From the NCBI RefSeq assembly GCF_016808095.1, contig NC_068978.1, positions 29,337,306 through 29,401,305 of the forward strand: a DNA stretch of 64,000 bases. The letters run 5' to 3'. Each line of letters starts with the position of its first letter. Positions within the stretch are counted from its first letter, which is position 1. The notes under the pieces were generated by a model that was given only the letters and a program-made list of their open reading frames with translations, searched no databases and had not been told where the DNA came from. Both the position numbers and the translations under genes were made by a program. Positions 11,171 through 21,570 of the stretch are shown in pieces. The stretch is from Vigna angularis. Lineage: Eukaryota; Streptophyta; Magnoliopsida; Fabales; Fabaceae.

Positions 11171-11961
11171 TTTATGGGATGGTTTAAAAGAAAAAATTAA
11201 AAACATAATTTCTGGCAAATAAAACGTCGAACACAAAGAAGAATTTGACGTTCTGTGGTTGGTTTAAAAGAAAAAGAAAAAATAATAAAAAATGAACTAA
11301 ATAATAAAACGTCGAAACCAGTATAAAATGACGTTTTATGGGTTGATTTAAAAGAAAAATAAAAGTATAACTGCTGGCTATAATATACAACGTCCTTCTT
11401 TTTTATGGTTGACGTTATATTAATTAAATCAATATTTATTATTTATTTATCTTGTATTGGACGTCAGTTGTTTCCTTAGGGACGTTATGTGATTACGACC
11501 ATCACGTCCAACCCCAACTCGCACGAGGTTCTATATTGGTTTAAACGTCGAACCCATAAACTTGGCGACATTCTGTTTAGTTTATAAGAGAAAAGAAATA
11601 AAGAATAAAAAAGGGATTCACTTGCTGGCATATAAAACGTTGCATATTTGTCATGGTTGACATCAAATGTGGGTAGGAGTAATACTGACCGGAAGCAAAC
11701 CACTATTTTAGTATTTTTTTTATTTTGAATTGAACGTTAGATGTTTCTTAAGTTGACGTTATGTGATTCTAAGGTCATTGTTTTACGTCAATGTGGATCT
11801 TGTTTGACGTTAATACATTTTAGACGGCGAACTGTTTTAGTAAATGACGTGGAGCGATTGAATTTATTTACAAAAAATGCCACTTATCATTTTTAACGTT
11901 GGATATTGAGTGGTTGGACGTTGAACGCATGGCGTTATATGCGGTTTTTGCACTAGTGAGA

Positions 11962-12290
11962 ATTTAGAATTGCATTCTATCACAATCCTATAAAAATTTT
12001 ATACAAACGCAACCATTTCCAAACAATTGAAATGATATGAACATACAAAGGCTTACACAAAACTATCTAATATTCCACCAAAAGCTGGTAAGCATATATA
12101 TAAAAAAACTATAAACTAGCTCTAAGTTTCAACTACTTTAAAATTTTATATCTAACAAGAAAATACTTTACTCATATTTTTTGAACATGGAAAGGCTAAT
12201 GCTTTTGAATCTATTAGATGTTCATTAACAAAATTTTGCAAAAGTAAAGTGAAGTTAAAATTAGTACATATGAGCATGACTTAACTTATA
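11962..12290. other. Duplicated PG flank, left of the solo LTR
   Basis: Aligns with 44608-44925 behind PG copy 2 at high identity. No gene seen. Confidence 0.75.
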
Positions 12291-12295
12291 TGTTT

Positions 12296-13717
12296 TGTTA
12301 AAATAGAATGACTCAATTTCTCACACCAAGAGAAGGTGAATTGATGAAGAGTAAAAAACAAAAGATTTTAAAATCTTTTCCACAAAAAATGATGTCTTTA
12401 TACTTTTCTTGAATCGCAAGGTAAAAGATTTTCAATGCAGCGGAAACTTAATCTAATAAGTACAAAAAGTAATTGATTGAATAAAAGAGAGTAGGGATCA
12501 GAAAATTCAAACACTACGTTTTTATACTAGTTCGGCCAACCTGCCTACATCCAATGTCCTTCCAACCACGGGAAGGAAATGCACTATAATGATCAAGGTT
12601 TTTACAACAAGGTTTCTATAGAAGACCTCACGTCAAAAATGTAAAACACCTCTCTAACCCTCTAATCAAAATATAAGCAATACACAACAAGACCAGTATC
12701 AAGAATCCCCTCTCCTGTCGTTTAACCCCTTTGAGGCACCTTCAAAGTCAAGAACACACACGTTCTTCTTCTTGTAGTCACAACAGGGAACTCAAACCAA
12801 TCTTCAAGAGATTGCAGAATCTGATCACGTAGTAACACCCAAATGTGCTGATTGATCAGTCTTTGAAACACAACAGTCTTGCTCTTCAAGAAATCACAAG
12901 TTGTTGATCACCACGATCAATCTTATTTCTTGGAGTTTTTCCTCTCTTTCTGTAAGATCACAACTTTCTGTAAAGGATATGAAATTGTTAGAATCACAAA
13001 AGTTCTTACAAAATTTAAATATGCGTCAATTTATAGTATAACACATATCAGACGCATTTTAATCGATTCAGCTACTAACGTAATCGAATATAACAATAAG
13101 TTATAACAGATTTAGCAACAGCCAAACAAATAATTGAGTGTACAATTAATGCAATTGACTATCATTTAATGTTTGGTCAACATATTTAAAATATGACCGT
13201 TATGTTAGCTGTTACAAGCATTTAATAGATTTTCAAAACATCAACTAACTTATTCGAATACAAAGAGCATGCATTCGATTAAGTGAAATCTTTTTGCATA
13301 GTTTTGAAAACTTTTCTCTTTGAAAAATCTCACAGCACACTTCAAAAGAGATTTTGCAAGCACACGAGTTTTAATCAATTTACCCCATAATGTAATCCAC
13401 TTAAAACTGTTGTTTTGTCACACATTTAAAGTTCAACCATAGTGCTTGTGATTTTCCTTTTCTAAAAACATATGTCATGCATACACATATAAAATCACAT
13501 ATTTAACACAGTGATATGCAATGAACAACACAAACATGTTCTCAGATATACTTTAACATATTTAACACATTAAAGAAGAGCATATAACATGTAAACATAG
13601 AACATGTAACACAAAATACACGTGTTATTAATTATGTATTGTCATCATCAAAAAGTCAGATATCACTGAAATTGTGGGTTAAGCTAAACATGTGTTCCCC
13701 TATCAACAATCTCAACA
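12296..13717. mobile_element. Solo LTR, 1.4 kb, Sirevirus-like
   Basis: Begins TGTTAAAATAG and ends AATCTCAACA (TG...CA), and is flanked by TGTTT on both sides (12291-12295 and 13718-13722). The duplicated flank at 44926-44930 holds a single TGTTT with no insert. It contains no internal coding region, so it is a solo LTR left by LTR-LTR recombination. Sequence near 12490-12560 resembles the LTR-like end of the Copia fragment at about 4860-4960. Confidence 0.8.
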
Positions 13718-13722
13718 TGTTT

Positions 13723-15076
13723 AGTAATAGAATGTATCATATTACATCATCCCCCAACCACTTTCATTACCACACTCATAGCCACTAGTTTATTTATTGC
13801 ACTACACCATAGTAAAACTAACTATATATAAATACCTTGAGGAGTTGCCATGTGATTTTTTGTGAAACTTATTCTACCACTCAATATGCTTTGTCCACTA
13901 AAAGCACTAAAATAATAACATTTAATGATAGAAAACATCACGTTGTATATTCAAGGTCATTTGAATTGTGATGTTGCGGCGTTGGGAAAACATCTCACCT
14001 CTACTATTACATTATTATGAGAAGAATGATGTATATAAGAAATATGGAGTATAGGAATGTTTAAGCTGCAATGTCTATTTTTCATTTCCACTGCCCATGG
14101 CTGACTCTTAAATATGTTATGCCAGGCAAACCCATCGTAGCAATAAGTTAATTGTGGTACTCTTCACCATACTTAGCTAAGTGTAAGCAACCGGCGTCAA
14201 CATTATACATTTTTGGATATGTTTTAAATATAAAACATACGAGTTTTAAGAGTAGAAAGTTGAAAAAAAGGGTCGAATTCTATTAAGATGTGTTTTCTTT
14301 CCTAATAATTCAATTGAGGGTCAAAAGAAAAAGAATGGTATGATGAGAGAAACCTATTTTTCAAATTTCAACCCTAACGTCGTGTAAGCTCATTCCATTT
14401 TATTTCTAAGTAATATATTAAAAAAAATGAACAATCATCCACTTAACGGGGAATCATTGGTTGTCAGGTTTTTTTTACAAGGAACACGTATTTAACTTTA
14501 AGAATTGCTCTGAAGTCTATTATTAATGATTGGTTATTTATTCTATCTAATATTTATTGATATTACCTTTTAAATAGATTTTCTAACAGAAATATTGATT
14601 TTAAAAAGGTTAATATAGTTTGTATTTCTTCTTTTCCTTTCTTTTTATTTGTACATAAAATATCTCGTTTATTTTGTTTAATTTTTCATCTATTTTTTAT
14701 GTAATCCATTGTATTTTATGTAATTCGTGAAACATTTTAAGCAGAAAATAGTACGCACAGGGTATCCCGGACTGTTTTTTAACCATAACTCTGTTTCTTA
14801 AATATAAACATTCTTCAAAGGAAAACAGCGACAATACGACCTTAAAAAGACAAAAAATTGATGTGTGAAGAAAATGGTGTATTCGATATTAAAATATTTG
14901 CACTAAATAAGAGTGAAATGTTTCAAAGATAGTGAGGAGAACCTGAGGAAGCAGACGACAAACGTAGGCATATGAGAACTGGTGCATTGGTATACTTGTC
15001 TTTCCACTTATATCTTTACTTCTTTGTAATCAATCGATATGGATTTAATGTGAGCAATCTTTTCCCAATCTTCACT
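13723..15076. other. PG flank (to about 13960) then intergenic DNA, 3' of the NLR gene
   Basis: 13723-13960 aligns with 44931-45160. Beyond that no gene is seen. 14390-14710 is a diverged direct repeat of 19100-19410 on the other side of the NLR gene. Confidence 0.6.
14390..14710. repeat. Direct repeat flanking the NLR gene (3' side)
   Basis: Shares order and many blocks with 19100-19410: AAGAATTG...CTGAAGTC, ATTGGTTATTTATTC, CCTTTTAAAT, AATATTGAT and TTTTTATTTGTA. Diverged but collinear. Confidence 0.55.
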
Positions 15077-18000
15077 TTATTGTTTCTGGCACCGCTGTTT
15101 GAGCAATAAACAACCAGACATTTTGAGTTCTGAAATGGATTTTGGTAGACCCTCCTCTGGCAAGCATTGGAGTACAGGACAGTTACGAAGAATCAATGTC
15201 TGAAGAGAGGAGAGGTGACAGAGACCCCTGTAGTCCAGTTTCTTAAGATTTGGACAATCATGTATTACTAGACGACCAAGAGAAAGTGGGAGCAAACCTT
15301 CACCCGGAAAACACTCCAAATCCACCTTGCCAATGTTCAAGACTTTTAAGGAAGGGTTGGTTCCCCAAGCGCCCTTTAGGGAGGCCAGAACTTTGGAGCA
15401 ATTCTCGACAAACATTTCTTTTACATTTGATGGCAAACATTCCTCGGACAACTCCAGCGCTGGACAATTGCTTATGTACAGATTATTAAGAGATGGAAGA
15501 AGGGCAGACATGCATTTAGGCATTGACTTCAATTTCTCCAATCCTGCAATAATCAATGACACTAGCTGAGGTGCAAATAATCCTTCATTGGGAAATGATT
15601 CAAATTCAGAGCATTTTTCAATGAACAAATTCTTCAAACGATTGTGAGGGTGCCCCTGCGATATCATCTGTAGATTGCGACACTTGAGTAAATAAAGGTC
15701 GCGGAGTTTTGGGAACAAATCTAAAGGAAAGGTAGTGAGAGAGTCACAATCATCTCTGATATTCAATTCTACAAGGGAATGGTACCAATTGCTAATGGGA
15801 ATACTGATGCCTGGACCAAAAGAAAAAGGCAAGTATTCAAGGGTATCAAATATGTTTGGCCTCGTATTCACACATTGAATCTCGACGGCCCTGGTGATCG
15901 GAGCCCCAAGTTGGCCGCATTCGTGTATAATAAATTTCTTTAAATGACAAAGTATGTTTGGCAATTCTTTCAGCTTGGGACAATTCGCCAGAAAAAGACT
16001 TTTAAGACTTGGAAAAGCACCCGTCACGCACTGCCATTCTTCCCATTCCTTCATATCAATAAAGCTCAACCTTTTCAAGGATGCAAATGCAGAAGAGCTA
16101 TCCCCGTAGAAATCAGCATCTATCCTTCCTATCCAATCAAGGCCATCAATTCTCAAGTCCTTCAGAAATGTCAAAAGTCCAAGGCAAGGCAACCGTAGGC
16201 AATGTTTACAGTTATTCAAGGTTAAGGACACCACATTCGATAGAGAATTATTGGATAACCAACGGGGAAATTGTGTGCCACCATAGCCATCGATTGATAA
16301 GTGCTTCAAATGTATGGAAGGTTGCAGATTCTCAAGTACTTCTCTTTCTTTTACCGAATCGTCATTGTTCCGCGCTAAATTCCATTGTAAGCTCAGCGTC
16401 ACAATATGTGTTTCATTCTTCAAATTCGTCTCATACGGATTTGAGATATTTTCAAGATTTTGAATTGACAGCTGCTCTCCATGAAAATGAAGTTCTCCTA
16501 ACTGTTGAATACTGAACTCACTACTTTTTCCAACCGCAAAATTGTTTATCCACACGTGAAGATTCTTCAACTTTCCTAAACCGATTGGACCCTTCGTTAA
16601 AGTAGTTCCCATAAGTTCTAGGCGGCGCAAATTGGTAAGCTCATGCAAAGTCAAGGGCAACTCCTTCAATTCGATACAATTATTTAGTTTCAATTCTTGC
16701 AAGTTATAGAGTGAACAGATTGAGTCAGGAAGTCTGCGTATGGCGCTACCCGAAAAATCCAACGAACGGAGATGTATAAGATCGCCTATTGTGTCAGGCA
16801 CCTCAAAACACAACCTCAATGATAAGACCCGTATGAACTTAAAGTTGGGGATTAACTCTTCTATTGGCAGCTCACGACGCCACCCAAAAGTTATAAATGT
16901 TCGTAACCATGTAGCATCACGTAAACTCGTATAATCTTGAATAGGATCGCTTACATATGATATATGACGGGTTTTCCTTGATACTCTTTTTTCATCATCA
17001 ACACCTAACCTGTGGCAGATTTCACCTGAAACATATTTTGCTAAATCATTCAGAAGGTCGTGCATGACAAAATATATTTCCTGGTCCCAAGTTATTTGTT
17101 TAAAGAATGACCTTGATACTAGATCATTGAAGTAGTCTTCACCTACTTCTTCTGGAGACTTGCTTTGTTGAGAGCAATGTAGAAAATTTTGAGCCATCCA
17201 TAACAAAATTAAGCTCTCTTTGTCAAACCTATGGTCTTTGGGGAATAATGCACAATAAGCAAAACATCTCTTGAGATGAGAAGGAAGACGGTAATAGCTC
17301 AACAACAAAGTAGGAACGATTTTACTATCTTCTATTGGTAAGCCCCATATCTCGTTTGTCAATACACCTTCCCACTCTGAAACAGATGACTTTGACCGTA
17401 AAAGACATCCTATTGTTTCAAGGGCCAGAGGTAATCCTTGGCACTTTTCAACTATCTTCATGCCAATCTTCTTTAACTCAGAATTCAACTTACAGTTTTC
17501 GTCTTGGAATGCATGTTTAGCAAAAGTTTGCCAGCTGTGATCTTCACCTAATTGCTTTAGTTGGAGTATGTAGGTTGACTGCATGATAGAAGCAACTTTG
17601 TGACTGCGTGTTGTGACTAGAATTTTACTTCCTTTAGCTCCAAACGTAAGAGGAGTTTGTAATGCTTTCCATTGATTTCGGTCTTCGTTCCAAACATCAT
17701 CCAGAACCAGAAGAAACTTCTTTTCAGACAACCTTTTTTTCAATTTTCCATGAACCATTTCTAGGTCTCCACTGTCATCTCTTGAGTTAGTGAAAGCTCC
17801 AATAATTGCTTTGGATACTCTCAAAACATCAAATGCATCAGAAACGCAAACCCAAGCCTTTTCATCAAATTTAGCTTCCTCTGTCTTTGGATCATTGTAT
17901 ACATGTTGAGCAAGTGTGGTCTTACCCATCCCACCCATACCCACAATAGAAAGTATAGACAGCTTATTATCATTAGTGTCAGATCTCAGCCAAGTAAAGA

Positions 18001-18547
18001 TAATTTCTTTGTCCTCATTTCTGCCATAAATAACCTCTTCAGCCACCAACGACGTTGACTCAACTTTTTTCTCCGCCACCTTATTACCCAACCCAGATCT
18101 AACGCCAGTATAAATTTTGAGATCTTTAACAATGTTTTGGTTAAAAAGAGATTCTACATCATCTAGGAGTGCTATGATCTTGGATTCAAAATTGTGTACC
18201 TTGCTAGAGCTGGTTTGGAATTCAGCTTCCAATTTTGTCTTGGAGAATTCATAGTCTATTTGCTCGAGCAGATCCTCTGCATCATACAAGACGTCTCTAA
18301 CCTCATCAAGCCAATCTTTGACCAATGAATTAGTGAACTGCTTTTGTTCTGCATCATCTATCACAGAATTGACGTCCATCAGCTTCCTCTTCAACTTTTT
18401 CAGTAGCTTCTCATCAAGATTTCTCCCACGAAAGAAGCCGAGAACTTGATGAGAATCCAGCTTGTCAAATAGCACCTGAAGAACAGCACCAAAAAGAGCA
18501 CCACCAAGTGTTTCAAGGACAGGCATGGTTGGAAAGGAAGTGGCCAA
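15077..18547 (-). CDS. CC-NBS-LRR (CNL) disease-resistance protein
   Basis: Single open frame of 1156 residues, intact. An N-terminal Rx-type coiled-coil domain (about 1-150) includes a DAEDLLEQIDYE block at 89-100. The NB-ARC domain (about 170-500) has P-loop GMGGMGKTT (203-211), kinase 2 LLVLDDVW (279-286), RNBS-B GSKILVTTR (306-314), GLPLA (371-375), RNBS-D CFAYCALFP (428-436) and an MHD-type motif MHDLLNDLA (495-503). An LRR domain follows to about residue 1150, with C-terminal repeats of the LxxLxIxxCP type. Known family role: intracellular immune receptor that senses pathogen effectors; the NB-ARC switch is ADP/ATP-controlled. The start at 18547 gives a typical CNL N-terminus. Length and motif set fit legume R1/RPP13-like CNLs. 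No introns or breaks are seen. The recognised pathogen cannot be inferred. Confidence 0.95.
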   Translation of the reverse strand: MATSFPTMPVLETLGGALFGAVLQVLFDKLDSHQVLGFFRGRNLDEKLLKKLKRKLMDVNSVIDDAEQKQFTNSLVKDWLDEVRDVLYDAEDLLEQIDYEFSKTKLEAEFQTSSSKVHNFESKIIALLDDVESLFNQNIVKDLKIYTGVRSGLGNKVAEKKVESTSLVAEEVIYGRNEDKEIIFTWLRSDTNDNKLSILSIVGMGGMGKTTLAQHVYNDPKTEEAKFDEKAWVCVSDAFDVLRVSKAIIGAFTNSRDDSGDLEMVHGKLKKRLSEKKFLLVLDDVWNEDRNQWKALQTPLTFGAKGSKILVTTRSHKVASIMQSTYILQLKQLGEDHSWQTFAKHAFQDENCKLNSELKKIGMKIVEKCQGLPLALETIGCLLRSKSSVSEWEGVLTNEIWGLPIEDSKIVPTLLLSYYRLPSHLKRCFAYCALFPKDHRFDKESLILLWMAQNFLHCSQQSKSPEEVGEDYFNDLVSRSFFKQITWDQEIYFVMHDLLNDLAKYVSGEICHRLGVDDEKRVSRKTRHISYVSDPIQDYTSLRDATWLRTFITFGWRRELPIEELIPNFKFIRVLSLRLCFEVPDTIGDLIHLRSLDFSGSAIRRLPDSICSLYNLQELKLNNCIELKELPLTLHELTNLRRLELMGTTLTKGPIGLGKLKNLHVWINNFAVGKSSEFSIQQLGELHFHGEQLSIQNLENISNPYETNLKNETHIVTLSLQWNLARNNDDSVKEREVLENLQPSIHLKHLSIDGYGGTQFPRWLSNNSLSNVVSLTLNNCKHCLRLPCLGLLTFLKDLRIDGLDWIGRIDADFYGDSSSAFASLKRLSFIDMKEWEEWQCVTGAFPSLKSLFLANCPKLKELPNILCHLKKFIIHECGQLGAPITRAVEIQCVNTRPNIFDTLEYLPFSFGPGISIPISNWYHSLVELNIRDDCDSLTTFPLDLFPKLRDLYLLKCRNLQMISQGHPHNRLKNLFIEKCSEFESFPNEGLFAPQLVSLIIAGLEKLKSMPKCMSALLPSLNNLYISNCPALELSEECLPSNVKEMFVENCSKVLASLKGAWGTNPSLKVLNIGKVDLECFPGEGLLPLSLGRLVIHDCPNLKKLDYRGLCHLSSLQTLILRNCPVLQCLPEEGLPKSISELKMSGCLLLKQRCQKQ

Positions 18548-19744
18548 ATCGAGGAGAAGAAAGGTTGGGAAAACTGGAGTGAAGGTAACGCAGAGTTCGG
18601 GTGAGATCTATTTTCTTGACAATGTCTTTACTTCAATATATGTTGTTGACTCTTGTTGACCGCACAAATTCAAGTTTCAATACCTGTTTTACATTTTTAT
18701 AGTTCTCGAGCTAGCTCAAATTTATTTAAAAAGTTTAAGCCATTAACAAAATAATAAATCAATGAGTATCTTAGATATACTAAAATCAAAGTTCCTTATT
18801 GTTATACATAAATTTATATTCAAATAATGACGGACGGATAAAATTTAAAACATTAGTACTATTTTTTCTTGTTGTAAGTTAAGATTTAATGCAATTTTCT
18901 CACAATAAACTTCTATTCAGAGTTTCCTTATTGCTTTTATGATTTTCTATTTCATTATTTCAATGACAAACCAAACAAACTTAAAATGAATCAAGCGTGA
19001 AATGCGAGGGTTAAAGACTTGATAAACACGAATTATATAGTAAAACATTAAAAAACAAAACAAACTGAAACTAGAACGAGACAACAATGTGAGGGAATTT
19101 TTGGTAATTTTCCCTTTTTTTTAGTAATTTAAAAAAATTGTACTATCATCCATTCATACGAATGCTAGGTTATAGGTCCTTTACGCGTTAAAGAATTGTT
19201 TCTGAAGTCAGTTTTTAATTATTGGTTATTTATTCATCCTCGTTCATTAATAGTTTTCCTTTTAAATCGATAGTTTAACATAAATATTGATATTGACTTT
19301 TGAAAATATTTATATTTTTTTTCTTTTCTTGATATCTTTTTTATTTGTAAATGAAATTTTTTTTTCAGCTATTTTTATTGCCTATTTATTTATTATTTTT
19401 ATACATTATTTTTCATATTTCTTTCTTACTTAACAAATTAACCTTGAAGTATCATTTATGGTATCAAGTAGGTCCCTATTGGTTCCCAAAACTGGAGAAT
19501 ATTAGTTTTTGAGCAATAAAGAGTGATCCTTCTTTTTTTACTAAATTTACAAATGATATTACCATTTTTATATTAATAGATGATATTATCATCACCTGCT
19601 CATCCTGTATTGCTATCACCCCTCTCGTCTCTTCTCTCAATAAATCTTTTACTTTCAAAGACTATGGTTACATTTTTTTGTTGCCATAGAGCGAACGGAG
19701 ACATCTCAAGAAGGCCTTCATCTGTCATATACCAAAGTACACAA
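18548..19744. other. Intergenic region 5' of the NLR gene
   Basis: Holds the promoter of the minus-strand NLR gene, but I see no unambiguous element. 19100-19410 is the partner of the direct repeat at 14390-14710. No other gene. Confidence 0.5.
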
Positions 19745-19753
19745 TAAATGATT

Positions 19754-20000
19754 GGCTTAATACCTTATTTTGTCCCCAGTTTTGCTCGAAAATGTCAAAT
19801 TAGTTTATCCTTTAAAAAGTGCGTCAATTACGTCCTCACTTAATAAAATTTGCATCAATGAAATCCCTTCCGTTAAATCCGTACAAACGGCGTTAACTAT
19901 TTTTCTCTCTCTTCTACTTTTTCTACTTTTTCTGTGCAAGGCAAGTTTTAGCAGGTTTTTTCTCTCTTCTACTGTTCTTCTTCTCTCTCTTCTACCAAAT
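19754..20000 (+). repeat. Left terminal inverted repeat of the Pack-MULE
   Basis: Pairs with 34836-35065. Contains GTCCCCAGTTT(T/C)GCTCG and CTTCCGTTAAATC near the outer half, and a CT-rich inner half. Confidence 0.88.
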
Positions 20001-20003
20001 TTA

Positions 20004-20136
20004 TTGGCGCCCCATCGTTGTTATACTATTGTATTACCAAAACGGATGCTGTTGTGGGGTAATCTTGTGATACCAATTAACAAACCACCCACAGGTCCTA
20101 GTTCAAGGAATTCACTGCTTTTTAGAGAATAGGCAA
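20004..20136 (-). pseudogene. Captured CHX antiporter, C-terminal segment
   Basis: Minus strand continues the CHX frame from 26513: VA|YSLKSSEFLELGPVGGLL. A frameshift near 20060 then puts the conserved tail (DYPTTASVLVIQ) in another frame, with a stop before YNN. This is the CHX C-terminal signature (ELGPVGGLL...TTASVLV). It is separated from the rest by the LTR element 20137-26512. Confidence 0.8.
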
Positions 20137-21377
20137 TGATAGGTGTAAATTTTACTTGCTTTTGTTACTTAAAATGTTGTGTTTTTGAGTAAGTTTTAGT
20201 ATTAATTCTCATGAAAAATATATAATTGTTGATGTAAGTATAGTTTGTAATGTTTAAATGTGTGTTTTGATGCTTTTGTGTGTTTATTTTTGCAATAGAA
20301 TAAGGATTGGATAATATCAAAGAGACCCTGTGTGCATCAGTGGCCCAGCCAGAGCGCACCAGAGGCCCAGCCAGAAGTGAACCAGTGGCCCAGCGACCAG
20401 GAACCAGTGGCCCAGCGAGCCAGTGGCCCAGCCAGAGCGCACCAGTGGCCCAGCGACCAGGAACCAGTGGCCCAGCGACCAGGAACCAGTGGCCCAGCGA
20501 GCCAGCTCGCCCAGCGAGCTGGAGCAGCTCGCCCAGCGAGCGACGCTCGCCCAGCGAGTGGATTCCTTTCGCCCAGCGAAAAGTCACTTACGAATTTTCT
20601 CTTTAAAGACGCGATCCAGAGGCAGAGGGAGGCAGTTCTGGAGGGGAGAAGCCAGGGGGAACTCTGCAGCTCGTGTCCATGCTCGTTTTGGGTGCTTCGG
20701 AGTGGAATTTCACCACTTTCTACCATCCAATCCATCCTTTATCGCTTCTATGATGTATATGTGTAGCTAGAACTCCATTTCACTGGGGTCGAAAGTACAT
20801 TTCTGAAACTCTTTGTAATTTCTATATTAATGCATGATCTTGTATGAATTTTGTGTTCTATCTTTATTATTCATGCCTATGATGAGAATCTGAGCTATTT
20901 GAACGGTTAAATCATTGAGAAATGTATGAGACCGCGGACCTAGGATAGAACTGCTAAAGGATTTCGAGTCCTAGACATAGGAGGAAATTCTTAGTCATCT
21001 GTAACATTGTGATTAAGGCAAATCTGATAACTGAATTATCTAAGAGATTAGGATTTAGTTTGAATGATTCTGAACGGTCATCTGAGAGATCAGGACTGCA
21101 TGCGCCTAGGATGTTGATGCTAAATTTTGAGGAATTGTGTTAGTAGAAAAATTACTTGAGTGATGAACTTGAAAATCAACCCCAGTGAACTTTAATTCAT
21201 CTGTTTTTACCACTTTAATTTCATCTGTATGCAAATCTTACTTGTGTTGTAAAATTAATCGCTAAATTAGTAAACTTTAATCATTCTGTGAATCAAAACA
21301 AATCTCTTGGGAAAACGATTTCCGGACTTACCGGTTTATTACTTGTACGATTCGGTACACTTGCCGAGGTCTCAACA
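20137..21377 (+). repeat. 5' LTR of element A
   Basis: 1241 bp. Contains a GC-rich minisatellite at about 20335-20580 built on (G)CCCAGCGA and GTGGCCCAGCGACCAG units. The 3' LTR has fewer units. Confidence 0.9.
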
Positions 21378-21383
21378 AGTTTT

Positions 21384-21401
21384 TGGCGCCGTTGCCGGGG
21401 A
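21384..21401 (+). promoter_or_regulatory. Primer binding site of element A
   Basis: TGGCGCCGTTGCCGGGGA, complementary to a tRNA 3' end; this is the PBS type of Athila-lineage elements. Element B has the same site with one change. Confidence 0.8.
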
Positions 21402-21570
21402 TTTGTTTTTGTTTTCGTTGATTGTGTTTTGTTTATCTGGTTTAGTTGATTTTAGCTATCTGTTGTTTAAGTATGTATTGTGATTATATTTGAATTCTTG
21501 TGCATAATTGTTATCATCTGTAGAGATTGTGTTTTTTTTTTTGATTGTTTCTTTTTGGTTTTTGTTTGGT

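Larger units (their letters stand above)
3135..11958. mobile_element. 8.8-kb CACTA-superfamily DNA transposon with nested insertions
   Basis: The right end reads, on the minus strand, CACTAGTGCAAAAACCGCAT. The left end at 3135 is a decayed match (CATTGCTACAAAAACAGCAT). Both are flanked by AGA (3132-3134 and 11959-11961), the 3-bp target duplication expected of CACTA elements. PG copy 2's 3' flank continues straight through this point at about 44605, giving an empty site. Subterminal zones (about 3150-3620 and 8980-11940) contain dozens of ACGTCGA/TCGACGT-type motifs in both orientations, as expected of transposase-binding subterminal repeats. Contents: Ulp1-like protease remnant, Sirevirus-like fragment and a smaller CACTA element. 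I could not recognise a TNP2-type transposase, so it is probably non-autonomous. Confidence 0.85.

Noticed and set aside
20165..20770. Overlapping ORFs rich in Trp-Pro-Ser-Gln or Gly-His-Trp repeats in the element A LTR (also at 25322-25905)
   Set aside because: They arise on both strands and in several frames from a GC-rich minisatellite in the LTR; no start context or conserved frame supports a protein.
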